Below, in pieces: positions 53,573 through 62,158 of a stretch of 64,000 nucleotides of DNA. Position 1 is the first letter of the stretch. The number at the start of each line of letters is the position of its first letter. Both the position numbers and the translations under genes were made by a program. Location: contig NZ_JALHQD010000001.1 of NCBI RefSeq assembly GCF_022842145.1, forward strand, positions 378,127 through 442,126, read 5' to 3'. The notes beneath the pieces were generated by a model that worked only from the letters and a program-made list of their open reading frames with translations, was not told the origin of the DNA and ran no database searches. The stretch comes from Tabrizicola sp. (lineage in GTDB: Bacteria; Pseudomonadota; Alphaproteobacteria; Rhodobacterales; Rhodobacteraceae).

Positions 53573-55804
53573 ATGAAACCTTTGCCTTCGAAAGATGAAA
53601 TCCGTCAGTGGATTTCCCAGAACCCCGGCCTCTCGGCCAAGCGCGACATTGCCAAGGCCTTCGGGATCAAGGGGGATGCGCGGATCGAGCTGAAGCGCCT
53701 CCTGCGTGAGCTTGAGGGCGAAGGGGTCGTGGAGAAATCGTCGCGCCGGTTCCTGGAAAAGGGTGTGCTGCCGCCGGTTGCCGTGTTGCAGGTCTTGGCC
53801 CCCGATGCGCAGGGCGATCTCTACGCCAAGCCGCTGGAAGAAGGGGTGGAGGAAGGTCCGCGCATCCTGGTCATCGCGAAGAAAGGTGATCCGGCCCTGG
53901 GTGCCGGGGACCGCATCCTGGCGCGGTTGGCAAAGGTGGATCTGGACGATTACACCTACGAAGCGCGGCTGATCCGCAAGCTCGGCTCGAACCCGACGAA
54001 GGTGCTTGGAGTATTCCGGTCCAATGCCGAGGGCGGCCGCATCACGCCCATCGAGAAGGGCAGCGACAAGGAATGGCGGGTGGCCGCCGACATGACGGGC
54101 GGTGCCAAGGATGGCGAGCTGGTCGAGGCAGAAGCGGTCGGTGCACGGCGGCTGGGCCTGCCCGCGGCGCGGGTGGTGGCGCGGCTGGGCGATCCGGCCG
54201 GGCCACGGGCTGCAAGCCTGATCGCCATTCACCAGCACGGCATCCCGGATGTCTTCCCCGACGCGGTGATTGCCGAGGCGGATCGGGCCGAAGCGGTGGG
54301 GATGAAGGGCCGCGAGGACCTGCGCGACCTGCCTCTGCTGACGATCGACCCGGTGGACGCCCGCGACCGCGACGATGCAGTTCTGGCCGAGGTGGACAGC
54401 GACCCCGCCAACCCCGGTGGCTATGTCATCTGGGTTGCCATCGCCGACGTGGCGCATTTCGTGACGCCGGGGTCGGCGCTGGACCGCGAAGCGCGGCGCC
54501 GGGGGAACTCGACCTACTTCCCCGACCGCGTGGTGCCGATGTTGCCGGACATCCTGTCGGGTGATCTGTGCTCCCTGCACGAAGGCGTGGACCGGGCCTG
54601 TCTGGCTGTGCGGATGGTGATCGATGCAGGCGGCCACAAGCGCAGCCACCGCTTCCTGCGCGGAATGATGCGGTCGGTCGCGTCCCTGCACTATGCGCAG
54701 GTGCAGGCGGCGGTTGACGGCCAGCCCGACGAGAAGACGGCGCCCCTGCTGGAGCCGGTGCTGAGGCCGCTTTACGCCGCCTATGCCGCGCTGAAGCAGG
54801 CCCGCGAGGTGCGGCAGCCCTTGGACCTGGAACTCCCCGAACGGAAGATCGAGTTGGACGATCAGGGCCGCGTCGCCTCTGTCGCCTTCAAGGAACGGCT
54901 GGACGCGCACAAGCTGATCGAAGAGTGCATGATCCTTGCCAACGTGGCCGCGGCGGAGGAGCTGATCCGACTGAAGCGTCCGTTGTTGTTCCGCGTGCAT
55001 GAGGAGCCCTCGCCGCTGAAGCTGGAAGGCTTGCGGGAAGTGGCCGAGGGGGCCGGCATGACGCTGGCCAAGGGGCAGGTGCTGCAGACACGGCACCTGA
55101 ACCGGCTTCTCTCGCAGGCGCAGGGAACAGAGTTCGACGAACTCATCAACCTGTCCACCCTGCGGTCGATGACCCAGGCCTATTACCATCCGGAGAACTT
55201 CGGGCATTTCGGACTGGCCCTGCAGAACTACGCCCACTTCACCAGCCCGATCCGGCGCTATTCCGACCTGATCGTCCACCGCGCGCTGATTTCTGCGCAC
55301 GGCTGGGGCAAGGACGGGCTGTCGCAGTGGGACCAGGAGAACCTTGAAGAGACGGGCAAGCTCATCTCCGAAGCCGAACGGCGCAGCATGGCGGCGGAAC
55401 GGGACACCAACGACCGCTATCTCGCGGCTTATCTGGCGGATCGGGTCGGGGCAGAGCTTGCGGGGCGGATCTCCGGTGTGCAGCGGTTCGGGCTCTTCGT
55501 TCGGCTGGACGAGACGGGCGCGGACGGGTTGATCCCGGTGCGGGCGCTTGGGCGGGAGTACTTCAACTACGACGAGGGCAGCCAGACGCTGATGGGGTCC
55601 GAGACCGGGCTGGTTCTAGGAATCGGGCAGAAGGTCACCGTGCGCCTTGCCGAGGCGGTGCCGGTGACCGGCGGGCTGATCCTGGACCTGATTGCCGTGG
55701 AGGGCGCGACGGTGCGGCCACCGCGGCGGACGAGCGGAAAGTACCATCCCCGCAAGCCGGTGCAGGCGGCGGCAAAGCGGCGGCTGGTGCGCAAGCGGCG
55801 ATGA
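53573..55804 (+). CDS. rnr: Ribonuclease R
   Basis: This 743-residue 3'-5' exoribonuclease degrades structured RNA and rRNA. It has an N-terminal winged-helix/cold-shock region, then the RNB catalytic core with DPVDARDRDDAVLAEVD (metal-binding Asp residues), YFPDRVVPMLPDILSGDLCSL, QNYAHFTSPIRRYSDLIVHR, then an S1 domain (GAELAGRISGVQRFGLFVRL) and a Lys/Arg-rich tail. It overlaps the transglycosylase gene by ATGA. Confidence 0.96.
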   Translation: MKPLPSKDEIRQWISQNPGLSAKRDIAKAFGIKGDARIELKRLLRELEGEGVVEKSSRRFLEKGVLPPVAVLQVLAPDAQGDLYAKPLEEGVEEGPRILVIAKKGDPALGAGDRILARLAKVDLDDYTYEARLIRKLGSNPTKVLGVFRSNAEGGRITPIEKGSDKEWRVAADMTGGAKDGELVEAEAVGARRLGLPAARVVARLGDPAGPRAASLIAIHQHGIPDVFPDAVIAEADRAEAVGMKGREDLRDLPLLTIDPVDARDRDDAVLAEVDSDPANPGGYVIWVAIADVAHFVTPGSALDREARRRGNSTYFPDRVVPMLPDILSGDLCSLHEGVDRACLAVRMVIDAGGHKRSHRFLRGMMRSVASLHYAQVQAAVDGQPDEKTAPLLEPVLRPLYAAYAALKQAREVRQPLDLELPERKIELDDQGRVASVAFKERLDAHKLIEECMILANVAAAEELIRLKRPLLFRVHEEPSPLKLEGLREVAEGAGMTLAKGQVLQTRHLNRLLSQAQGTEFDELINLSTLRSMTQAYYHPENFGHFGLALQNYAHFTSPIRRYSDLIVHRALISAHGWGKDGLSQWDQENLEETGKLISEAERRSMAAERDTNDRYLAAYLADRVGAELAGRISGVQRFGLFVRLDETGADGLIPVRALGREYFNYDEGSQTLMGSETGLVLGIGQKVTVRLAEAVPVTGGLILDLIAVEGATVRPPRRTSGKYHPRKPVQAAAKRRLVRKRR

Positions 55805-57063
55805 GGGGCGCAGGACTTTTCGACAGGTCTTGCAGAACCCTTCAACGGATTTTGCTCGCACTTGGGATGGGCGTGGTGCCGGCGCTTCCGGCGCAGGCGC
55901 AGACGATCCTGCCCGATCCGGTGGCGGGGGTGGAGGTTGAGATGGGCTCTCAGGCCGGGTTGGAGGCGTGGGTTACGGCATTCCGGACCAGGGCGCTGGC
56001 GGCGGGTGTGTCCGCAGCGACCTTCGACGCGGCGCTGCGCGGGGTGGAGTTCAACCCCAAGGTCGTGGAGCGCGACCGGAACCAGAACGAGTTTTCGAAG
56101 ACCATCTGGGATTACCTGGACACCGCCGTGTCAGATGACCGCGTCGCGCTGGGGCTGAAGGCGATCGACAGGAACCAGGCGCTTTTGGAGCGGATCGAGG
56201 CGGAGTTCGGCGTCGAAAAGGAAGTCGTGGCGGCCGTCTGGGGGCTGGAGAGCGCCTATGGGACCTACCGGGGTGACCTGCCGGTGCTTGGGTCGCTGGC
56301 GACGCTTGCCTACGAGGGGCGGCGGGGAGCGTTTTTCGAAGCGGAGCTGATCTCGGCGCTGCGGATCGTCGAGGGCGGGCATGTGGAGCGGTTCTCCGGA
56401 TCCTGGGCCGGAGCGAGCGGGCACACGCAGTTCATGCCGTCAAGCTGGGAGAAGTTCGCAGTCGATTTCGACGGTGACGGGAAGCGGAACCTCTGGGGCG
56501 ACGATCCGGCGGATGCGCTGGCTTCGACTGCGAATTACCTGCGGCACTGGGGCTGGACAAAGGGTCAGCCCTGGGGCTTGGAGGTGAAGCTGCCGGCGGA
56601 GTTCGACCATGAACAGACGACCGAGCGGGTGGTGAAGCCGGTCGGCGACTGGCAGGCGATGGGGGTGCGGACCGTCGGGGGTGAAGACCTGCCGGACCAC
56701 GGGCCGGGGTCGATCCTTCTCCCGGGGGGACATCGGGGGGCGGCGTTCCTGATCTGGCCGAACTTCCAGGTGATCGAGAAATACAACACGGCCGATGCCT
56801 ATGTGGTGGCGATCGGGTCGCTGTCGGACCGGCTTGCCGGGCGGGCGGGGATCCAGTCGGGCTGGCCGAGAGAATTTCGGGCGCTGACGCTGGAGGAGCG
56901 GCGGGCGTTGCAGGAGGGGTTGGGTCGGGCGGGATTCGATCCGGGCGGGGTCGACGGGCGGATGGGGCCGAAGACGGTGGCGGCGGTGAAGGCGTTCCAG
57001 AAGGCGCGGGGGATGGTACCGGACGGGTATCCGTCGCTGGAGGTTCTGGAGGCGCTGCGCTAG
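55801..57063 (+). CDS. Lytic murein transglycosylase, MltB-like, with peptidoglycan-binding domain
   Basis: A 420-residue periplasmic protein with a signal peptide (about residues 1-34, ending LPAQAQ), an SLT_2/MltB domain with catalytic Glu in WGLESAYGTYRGDLPVLGSL and GHTQFMPSSW, and a C-terminal PG-binding-1 domain (LQEGLGRAGFDPGGVDGRMGPKTVAAVKAFQ). It cleaves glycan strands to 1,6-anhydro ends. No lipobox, so it is soluble rather than outer-membrane anchored. It is coupled to rnr and followed immediately by a strong terminator. Confidence 0.94.
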   Translation: MRGAGLFDRSCRTLQRILLALGMGVVPALPAQAQTILPDPVAGVEVEMGSQAGLEAWVTAFRTRALAAGVSAATFDAALRGVEFNPKVVERDRNQNEFSKTIWDYLDTAVSDDRVALGLKAIDRNQALLERIEAEFGVEKEVVAAVWGLESAYGTYRGDLPVLGSLATLAYEGRRGAFFEAELISALRIVEGGHVERFSGSWAGASGHTQFMPSSWEKFAVDFDGDGKRNLWGDDPADALASTANYLRHWGWTKGQPWGLEVKLPAEFDHEQTTERVVKPVGDWQAMGVRTVGGEDLPDHGPGSILLPGGHRGAAFLIWPNFQVIEKYNTADAYVVAIGSLSDRLAGRAGIQSGWPREFRALTLEERRALQEGLGRAGFDPGGVDGRMGPKTVAAVKAFQKARGMVPDGYPSLEVLEALR

Positions 57064-57086
57064 CTGCCCGCGCGCGGGCAGGTTTT
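57064..57086 (+). terminator. Intrinsic terminator after the transglycosylase gene
   Basis: CTGCCCGC/GCGGGCAG with a 2-base loop (57064-57081), followed by GTTTTTAT, begins directly after the TAG stop. Best classical terminator in the window. Confidence 0.9.
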
Positions 57087-57209
57087 TATGTCAAATTCTT
57101 TCAATGGGTTGGCTTTGGGCGTTAGGAATTTCCTAATCTGTGGCCGTTCCGGTTTCACCCTGTCCGTTGCTGCCCTGGCTTGGTCAACGGCGCGCGGCTT
57201 CCCGGCTCT

Positions 57210-57345
57210 GGCGGCTTTCAGATGGAGCGCTGACGCGCGTTTCCCTGGTCTCGCCTATTGCGCGTGAAGAACGCGCAACCGGCTCGGTCGTTGGGGGTTT
57301 TCCACCCCCAAACCCCCGAGGATATTTGGGCAAATGTGAAAGTGG
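57210..57345 (+). repeat. Dispersed intergenic repeat, composite copy 2
   Basis: It contains CTTTCAGATGGAGCGCTGAC, a hairpin TGCGCGT/ACGCGCA (57259-57277), a second hairpin TTGGGGGT/ACCCCCAA (57291-57311) and GGATATTTGGGCAAATGTGA. This explains most of the 294-base gap between the transglycosylase and RsmB-type genes; the rest holds the terminator and no gene. Confidence 0.75.
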
Positions 57346-57357
57346 CTGGATTGCCGC

Positions 57358-58590
57358 CTAGACCGGTTTGCGCAGGCGGGCGAGGAAGAAGCCGTCCAGT
57401 CCGCCCTTCTCCGCCCAGTAGTCGGGACGGAGGCGGAGAGCATTGTCAGGCGTCCGCCAGTCCGGGTCGATGCCGGGGAGGTCCGCACGGTCGACGGTCA
57501 GACCGGGGTGACGGTGCAGGGCGGCGGCGACCTGGGCTTCGCCTTCCTCGGGGAGAAGGGAGCAGGTGGAGAAGACGAGGCGGCCTCCCGGCTTCAGCCA
57601 GCCGAGAGCCCGGTCGAGGAGGGCCGTCTGCAGCGCGGTGAGGGCGGGAAGTTCCGAGCCGTCCTTGACGAAGGGCAGGTCCGGGTGGCGACGAATGGTT
57701 CCCGTCGCGGAACAGGGGGCGTCGAGGAGGATCGCGTCGAAAAGTGCGTCGGGCTGCCAGTGGAGCGCGTCCGCAATGACGAGGGTGGCGGTCAGCCCGG
57801 TGCGGGCGAGATTGGCTTCCAGCCGCGCCATGCGCGGGCCGGAGATGTCGAGGGCGGTGACCTCGGCCCCGGCGGCGGCCAGTTGCAGGGTCTTGCCGCC
57901 AGGTGCGGCGCAGAGGTCAAGCACGCGTTCGCCGGGTTGCGGTTGCAGAAGTCTGGCGGGCAGAGCGGCGGCGGCGTCCTGGACCCACCAGCCGCCCTCG
58001 GCGTAGCCCGGCAGGGTGGAGAGCTGGCCGGGGCTGCGGAGGCGCAGGCTGCCGGTGGGTAGAAGCTCGCCCTCCGGGGCGGGGAAGCCGGGGCGGAGGG
58101 TGAGATCGAGCGGAGGCTCCTGGGCCTGGACGGCCTCGATCGCGGTCACGGCGTCACGGCCCCAGGTATGGACGAGGGGTTGGCGGAGCCAGCGGGGAAG
58201 CTTCTGCGGCGTCAGGGTGAAGGTTTCGGGCAGGGCGCGGAGGACGGCATTCACCAGGCCGGCAAGGTGGGCGGTGCGTTTGCCGCCCTGCCGGATGATC
58301 TCGACCGCCGCGTTGACGGTGCCGTGGGCGGGAGCGCCTTCAGCCCGCTCGACCACGGCGAGACGGAGGGTGTTGCGGACGGTCAGCGGCGGAGCCTTGC
58401 GGAGATGCTTTTCGAGCAGCTTGTCGGCGGGTTCCAGGTGGCGGAGCACGGTCTCGGCCAGACGCAGCGCGCGGGCGCGGTCGGCAGGGGCGAGATCGCC
58501 GCCGGAGAAGTCCGACAGCATCCGGCCTTCGCCAAGGACTCCGTCCAGGATTGCCACTGCGGTGGCCCGTGCCACGACCCCTTCGGCCAT
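57358..58590 (-). CDS. rsmB: RsmB/NOP-family rRNA m5C methyltransferase
   Basis: A 410-residue protein with an N-terminal NusB-like domain (about 1-140) and a Rossmann methyltransferase with VLDLCAAPGGKTLQLAAAG (SAM), LDAPCSATGTIRRHPD and FSTCSLLPEEGE (the two catalytic cysteines of m5C enzymes). This is the RsmB layout, methylating 16S rRNA C967. ATG 58590 is preceded by AAAGGGAA; the frame opens 36 bases further upstream. Confidence 0.92.
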   Translation of the reverse strand: MAEGVVARATAVAILDGVLGEGRMLSDFSGGDLAPADRARALRLAETVLRHLEPADKLLEKHLRKAPPLTVRNTLRLAVVERAEGAPAHGTVNAAVEIIRQGGKRTAHLAGLVNAVLRALPETFTLTPQKLPRWLRQPLVHTWGRDAVTAIEAVQAQEPPLDLTLRPGFPAPEGELLPTGSLRLRSPGQLSTLPGYAEGGWWVQDAAAALPARLLQPQPGERVLDLCAAPGGKTLQLAAAGAEVTALDISGPRMARLEANLARTGLTATLVIADALHWQPDALFDAILLDAPCSATGTIRRHPDLPFVKDGSELPALTALQTALLDRALGWLKPGGRLVFSTCSLLPEEGEAQVAAALHRHPGLTVDRADLPGIDPDWRTPDNALRLRPDYWAEKGGLDGFFLARLRKPV

Positions 58591-58676
58591 TGAGATTCCC
58601 TTTCTGGTCCGGGCCCTTGATGCCACGGGGTGCGGGTTATATCAGGTTGGGGGGCCATACAAGGAAGGGGTCGGAT

Positions 58677-58847
58677 ATGAACGACGATCTGCCACCCGCC
58701 GCCAAGCGGGCGCTGGCCGAGGCCGAGGCGCGCCGGAAGGCGGCCGAGGCGAAGAAACCGATGCCGAAGGAACTGGGGGGCCGGGACGGGCCGGAGCCGG
58801 TGCGGTACGGCGACTGGGAGAAGAAGGGGCTGGCGGTCGACTTCTGA
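58677..58847 (+). CDS. DUF1674 / SDHAF4-like succinate dehydrogenase assembly protein
   Basis: A 56-residue protein ending ELGGRDGPEPVRYGDWEKKGLAVDF, the conserved C-terminal block of the DUF1674 family (PF07896). Eukaryotic SDHAF4 of this family binds flavinylated SdhA and protects it during complex II assembly; a similar bacterial role is inferred. An AAGGAAGGGG RBS precedes the ATG. It is divergent from the rsmB-type gene. Half-repeat E starts 9 bases after the stop. Confidence 0.9.
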   Translation: MNDDLPPAAKRALAEAEARRKAAEAKKPMPKELGGRDGPEPVRYGDWEKKGLAVDF

Positions 58848-58855
58848 GGAGGTCG

Positions 58856-58885
58856 GCTCCTCGTGCGACTGCGTCTTCTCGTCGC
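58856..58885 (+). repeat. Half-copy E of the GACTTCGTC repeat family
   Basis: GCTCCTCGTGCGACTGCGTC, then TTCTCGTCGC, matches one arm of copy A with a few substitutions. The other arm is missing. The remaining 209 bases to the cupin gene show no gene or structure I can support. Confidence 0.65.
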
Positions 58886-59094
58886 TTTGTCAGGCTGGAC
58901 AGTTTCGCGTTATTTATTGCGCTCAAGCGGTTGCGGGTCAGCGTCTTGGATCGGCAAAGCTTGTACGTGTGAACTTCGGAGCACTTCCCTCGGTCCGGGA
59001 GCGAAAACCATTAGGCCGACAGTCCCCTTCGCATGGGACGTCACGGGTCATGGGTGGGAATCCGTTTGATCAGGCGGTTGCGGACCGGGGGGCG

Positions 59095-59511
59095 TCAGCC
59101 GGTCGCATCCAGCGGATCAGCGCCATACTCCGCTTCGCTGACCTGCTCCAGCCAGTCGACGCTGCGGCCGTCCTGCACTTCGTGAATGGCGATGTGCGAC
59201 ATGCCGACAGCGGGGGCGGCGCCGTGCCAGTGGCGCTCGCCAGGGGCGAAGGTCACCGCGTCTCCGGGGCGGATCAGCCGGACGGGGCCGCCGTCGGACT
59301 GGCAGCGACCCAATCCGGCGGTGACGATGAGGGTCTGGCCCAGGGGATGGGTGTGCCAGGCGGTCCGGGCGCCGGGGTCAAAGGTGACCAGGACGCCCTG
59401 CACCCGGTCTGGCGCTTCGGGATTGAAAAGCGCGTCAGTCCGGACGCGGCCGGTAAACCAGTCGGGGGACCCGGCGCGGGAGGGGCTGTGGCCTGCGGGG
59501 TAGATTTTCAT
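59095..59511 (-). CDS. Cupin-domain protein
   Basis: A 138-residue single cupin with metal-binding motif 1 WHTHPLGQTLIVTAGLG and motif 2 PGDAVTFAPGERHWHG. It resembles the small quercetinase/YhhW- or carboxymuconolactone-associated cupins. Metal and substrate unknown. Its ATG is preceded by only a weak RBS-like sequence. Repeat half-copy F lies 85 bases upstream. Confidence 0.86.
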   Translation of the reverse strand: MKIYPAGHSPSRAGSPDWFTGRVRTDALFNPEAPDRVQGVLVTFDPGARTAWHTHPLGQTLIVTAGLGRCQSDGGPVRLIRPGDAVTFAPGERHWHGAAPAVGMSHIAIHEVQDGRSVDWLEQVSEAEYGADPLDATG

Positions 59512-59595
59512 GCGCGTCTCCCGGACTGCGGTATCTTTCCGGGAAGCTTAGCAAGAATCCGGGCCGGGACCACCTTTGGTTACGGTTTCGGAATT

Positions 59596-59624
59596 GCTCC
59601 TCGTGCGACTGCGCTTCTCGTCGC
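59596..59624 (+). repeat. Half-copy F of the GACTTCGTC repeat family
   Basis: GCTCCTCGTGCGACTGCG followed by CTTCTCGTCGC is almost identical to copy E, with one base deleted. It sits between two minus-strand genes, just downstream of the 119-aa secreted protein gene. Confidence 0.65.
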
Positions 59625-59681
59625 AGGAGACCGTGTGGCGGCATCCAGGCGATGCGGGGCGACACCCCGATGCGCAAGTGC

Positions 59682-60041
59682 CTAGCGCAGGCGGAACGTG
59701 GCGCTGTCGCCCTTGCCCTGGTCCACGGTGAAGCGGAGTTTCTCGCCCCCGTCGGCCTCGACCAGCTGGCAGTTGTAGTCGATTTCCATGCCGCTCCAGT
59801 CCATCTCGCGGCAGAAGTAGCCGTCCTCCCACGCCCACTTGCCCGTGATGTCCCAGCCAAGCGCCGATCCGGCAATACGACCGTCGGGCAGGACATTGAG
59901 CGAGAGGTTGTAGAGGCCGATCCTGAGTTCACGGTTCTGGACGAGGTCGAGGAAGCGGCCTTTGTCCTTGACCGGCGTGAACACTTCCGCAGCGGCAACA
60001 GACGGCAGCGCGAGCAAAAGCGCTATGAAAAGGCGAAGCAT
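59682..60041 (-). CDS. Small secreted hypothetical protein
   Basis: A 119-residue protein with a signal peptide (MLRLFIALLLALPSVAAAEV) and a mature part with two Cys (GYFCREMDWSG, IDYNCQLVEA) likely disulfide-linked. The pattern FTPVKDKGRFLDLVQNRELR...WDITGKWAWEDGYFCRE resembles uncharacterised Rhodobacterales periplasmic proteins, but I cannot name a family. It lies 60 bases after dapB on the same strand. Confidence 0.78.
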   Translation of the reverse strand: MLRLFIALLLALPSVAAAEVFTPVKDKGRFLDLVQNRELRIGLYNLSLNVLPDGRIAGSALGWDITGKWAWEDGYFCREMDWSGMEIDYNCQLVEADGGEKLRFTVDQGKGDSATFRLR

Positions 60042-60101
60042 GGCATCTCCCCAGATCCAACTGGAAGAGTATACGCCACGAGTGCCGAGTCGGATCAACA
60101 G

Positions 60102-60911
60102 TCAGATGCCGAGGACGTCCATCATGTCGTAGTGGCCCGGCTTCTGGCCCTGGCCCCAAAGCGCGGCGCGCAGGGCGCCACGGGCGAAGATGCTTCGGTC
60201 GGTGGCGACGTGGCGGAGGATGACGCGCTCGCCTTCGCCGGCGAAGATCACGTCGTGCTCGCCGACGATGTCGCCGCCGCGGATGGCGGAGAAGCCGATG
60301 GCGCCCTTGTGCCGCGCGCCGGTGATCCCGTCGCGGCCGGAGACCTTGGTGTCGTCGAGGCTGACGCCCCGACCGTCGGCGGCGGCCTGACCCAGCATGA
60401 GGGCGGTGCCGGAGGGGGCGTCCACCTTCATGCGGTGGTGGGCCTCGACGATCTCGACGTCCCAGTCTGCGTCCAGGGCGGCGGCGACCTTCTGGGTCAT
60501 GCGGACCAGAAGGTTGAGGCCGAGCGACATGTTCCCGGTGCGGATGATGGTGGCGTGGCGCGAGGCGGCGTCGATCCGGGCGATGTGGTCGGGTTCGAGG
60601 CCGGTGGTGCCGATGACGTGGACGGCGCGGGCCTGGGCGGCGAGGGCGGCGAATTCGACCGAGGCGGCGGGCGAGGTGAAGTCGACGACGGCCTGGGCCT
60701 TGGCGAAGGCCTCCAACGCGTCGTCGGTGACCTTGACGCCGATGGGGGCGCCGCCCATCGCGTCACCCACGTCGCGGCCGATCCAGGGGTGGCCCGAGCG
60801 TTCGACGCATCCGACGAGATGCAGCTTGTCCGTGGCCTGCGCCAGACGGATCAACGTCTGGCCCATCCGCCCCGAGGCGCCTGTGACCACCAGTCCCGGA
60901 CCATTGCCCAT
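60102..60911 (-). CDS. dapB: 4-hydroxy-tetrahydrodipicolinate reductase
   Basis: This 269-residue NAD(P)H enzyme of lysine/DAP synthesis has [14 protein letters not shown] at the nucleotide-binding site, [15 protein letters not shown] and [19 protein letters not shown] with the catalytic His/Lys segment. Full length. It is divergent from rbfA with a 96-base gap. Together with dapD and dapE it gives three of the succinylase-pathway genes in this window, but not in one operon. Confidence 0.96.
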   Translation of the reverse strand: MGNGPGLVVTGASGRMGQTLIRLAQATDKLHLVGCVERSGHPWIGRDVGDAMGGAPIGVKVTDDALEAFAKAQAVVDFTSPAASVEFAALAAQARAVHVIGTTGLEPDHIARIDAASRHATIIRTGNMSLGLNLLVRMTQKVAAALDADWDVEIVEAHHRMKVDAPSGTALMLGQAAADGRGVSLDDTKVSGRDGITGARHKGAIGFSAIRGGDIVGEHDVIFAGEGERVILRHVATDRSIFARGALRAALWGQGQKPGHYDMMDVLGI

Positions 60912-61007
60912 ACCACACCCCCTGCCTTTGGCACTTCCCTAGCCGGTTCCCGCAGGCGTGAGAAGCCCGGCGTTGCGGGCCGGGGCGAAACGGCATAAAG
61001 GGGCGGA

Positions 61008-61436
61008 ATGTCGAACAAGCGCAGCCATACCGGGTCCGGCCCGTCGCAACGCCAGCTTCGCGTGGGGGAACTGATCCGCCGCACGCTGGCCGATGTGCTG
61101 AACCGGGCCGAGATCCATGACCCCGAGTTGAACGCCATGTCGATCACGGTGGGCGAGGTGTCGATGTCGAATGACCTGAAGGTCGCGACCGTCTACGTCA
61201 TGCCGCTTATGGGGTCCGTCCCGGTGGAAAGCGCGATTGCGGCACTGGCGCGCAACAAGGCCGAGCTTCGGCACCGCGTGGTGGACGGGTTGACGCTGAA
61301 ATACGCGCCCGACCTGCGGTTCCGCCCTGACGAGACCTTCGACCGGCTGGACGAGACGCGGCGGCTGTTTTCCGATCCCGCTGTCCTGCGCGACCTTGGC
61401 GCGGCCGATCTTGACCAGGCGGGCGACGAGGAATGA
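61008..61436 (+). CDS. rbfA: Ribosome-binding factor A
   Basis: A 142-residue type-II KH-domain protein needed for 16S rRNA 5'-end processing and cold growth. Segments SQRQLRVGELIRRTLADVLNR and LKYAPDLRFRPDETFDRLDETRRLF are characteristic. It overlaps the next gene by ATGA and is followed by truB, matching the widespread rbfA-truB pairing with one gene inserted. Confidence 0.95.
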   Translation: MSNKRSHTGSGPSQRQLRVGELIRRTLADVLNRAEIHDPELNAMSITVGEVSMSNDLKVATVYVMPLMGSVPVESAIAALARNKAELRHRVVDGLTLKYAPDLRFRPDETFDRLDETRRLFSDPAVLRDLGAADLDQAGDEE

Positions 61437-62155
61437 GGCTTCTGACCCTGGCCTTCCTGCTGGCGCCGGTGGCGGCAGAGGCGTCGGAGTGCCGGGACAC
61501 CAGCTTTGAAGGTGCGTCTTATACCCTGTGCGAGGTGTCGCTGGGCGAGGACCTGCGGCTGTTCCAGTCTGGCCCGGACGGGGCCTATGGCAGCTTCCGC
61601 CGCCTGAACGAGACGCTGGAGGCCGAGGGCAAGACACTCGGCTTTGCGATGAACGCCGGCATGTATCACCGCGATCTTGCCCCCGTCGGGCTGTATGTCG
61701 AGGACGGGGTGGAGGTCTCGCGGCTGGTGACGCGGGACGGGCCGGGGAACTTCGGGCTGTTGCCGAATGGCGTCTTCTGCATCGGCGACACGTTTCGTGT
61801 GATCGAGAGCCGGACCTTCAAAGCCGAAAGTCCCGCGTGCCGCTTTGCCACGCAGTCGGGGCCGATGCTGGTGATCGGGGGCGAGCTGCATCCGAAACTG
61901 CTGCCGGGCAGTGACAGCCTGTACGTCCGCAACGGCGTGGGGGTTTCCGGCGACGGGGCGCGAGCGGTCTTTGCGGTTTCCAATGACGCGGTGAATTTCC
62001 ACAGCTTCGCGCGGTTCTTCCGCGACGCGCTTGGCTTACCCGATGCTCTGTACTTCGACGGCAATATCTCGCGGCTTTATGCACCGTCGCTGGGGCGGCA
62101 TGACGGCGGCTTTCCCATGGGGCCGATCGTCGGCACCGTGGTTCCGAAGGGATAG
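61433..62155 (+). CDS. Secreted phosphodiester glycosidase (NAGPA/DUF2233-like)
   Basis: A 240-residue protein with a signal peptide (MRLLTLAFLLAPVAAEA) and a NAGPA-type domain: LGFAMNAGMYHRDLAPVGLYVEDG, ATQSGPMLVIGGELHP, RNGVGVSGDGARAVFAVS and LYFDGNISRLYAP. NAGPA-fold enzymes cleave GlcNAc-phosphodiesters; bacterial members act on cell-envelope phosphodiesters. It is inserted between rbfA and truB with an ATGA overlap. Confidence 0.88.
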   Translation: MRLLTLAFLLAPVAAEASECRDTSFEGASYTLCEVSLGEDLRLFQSGPDGAYGSFRRLNETLEAEGKTLGFAMNAGMYHRDLAPVGLYVEDGVEVSRLVTRDGPGNFGLLPNGVFCIGDTFRVIESRTFKAESPACRFATQSGPMLVIGGELHPKLLPGSDSLYVRNGVGVSGDGARAVFAVSNDAVNFHSFARFFRDALGLPDALYFDGNISRLYAPSLGRHDGGFPMGPIVGTVVPKG

Positions 62156-62158
62156 ACG

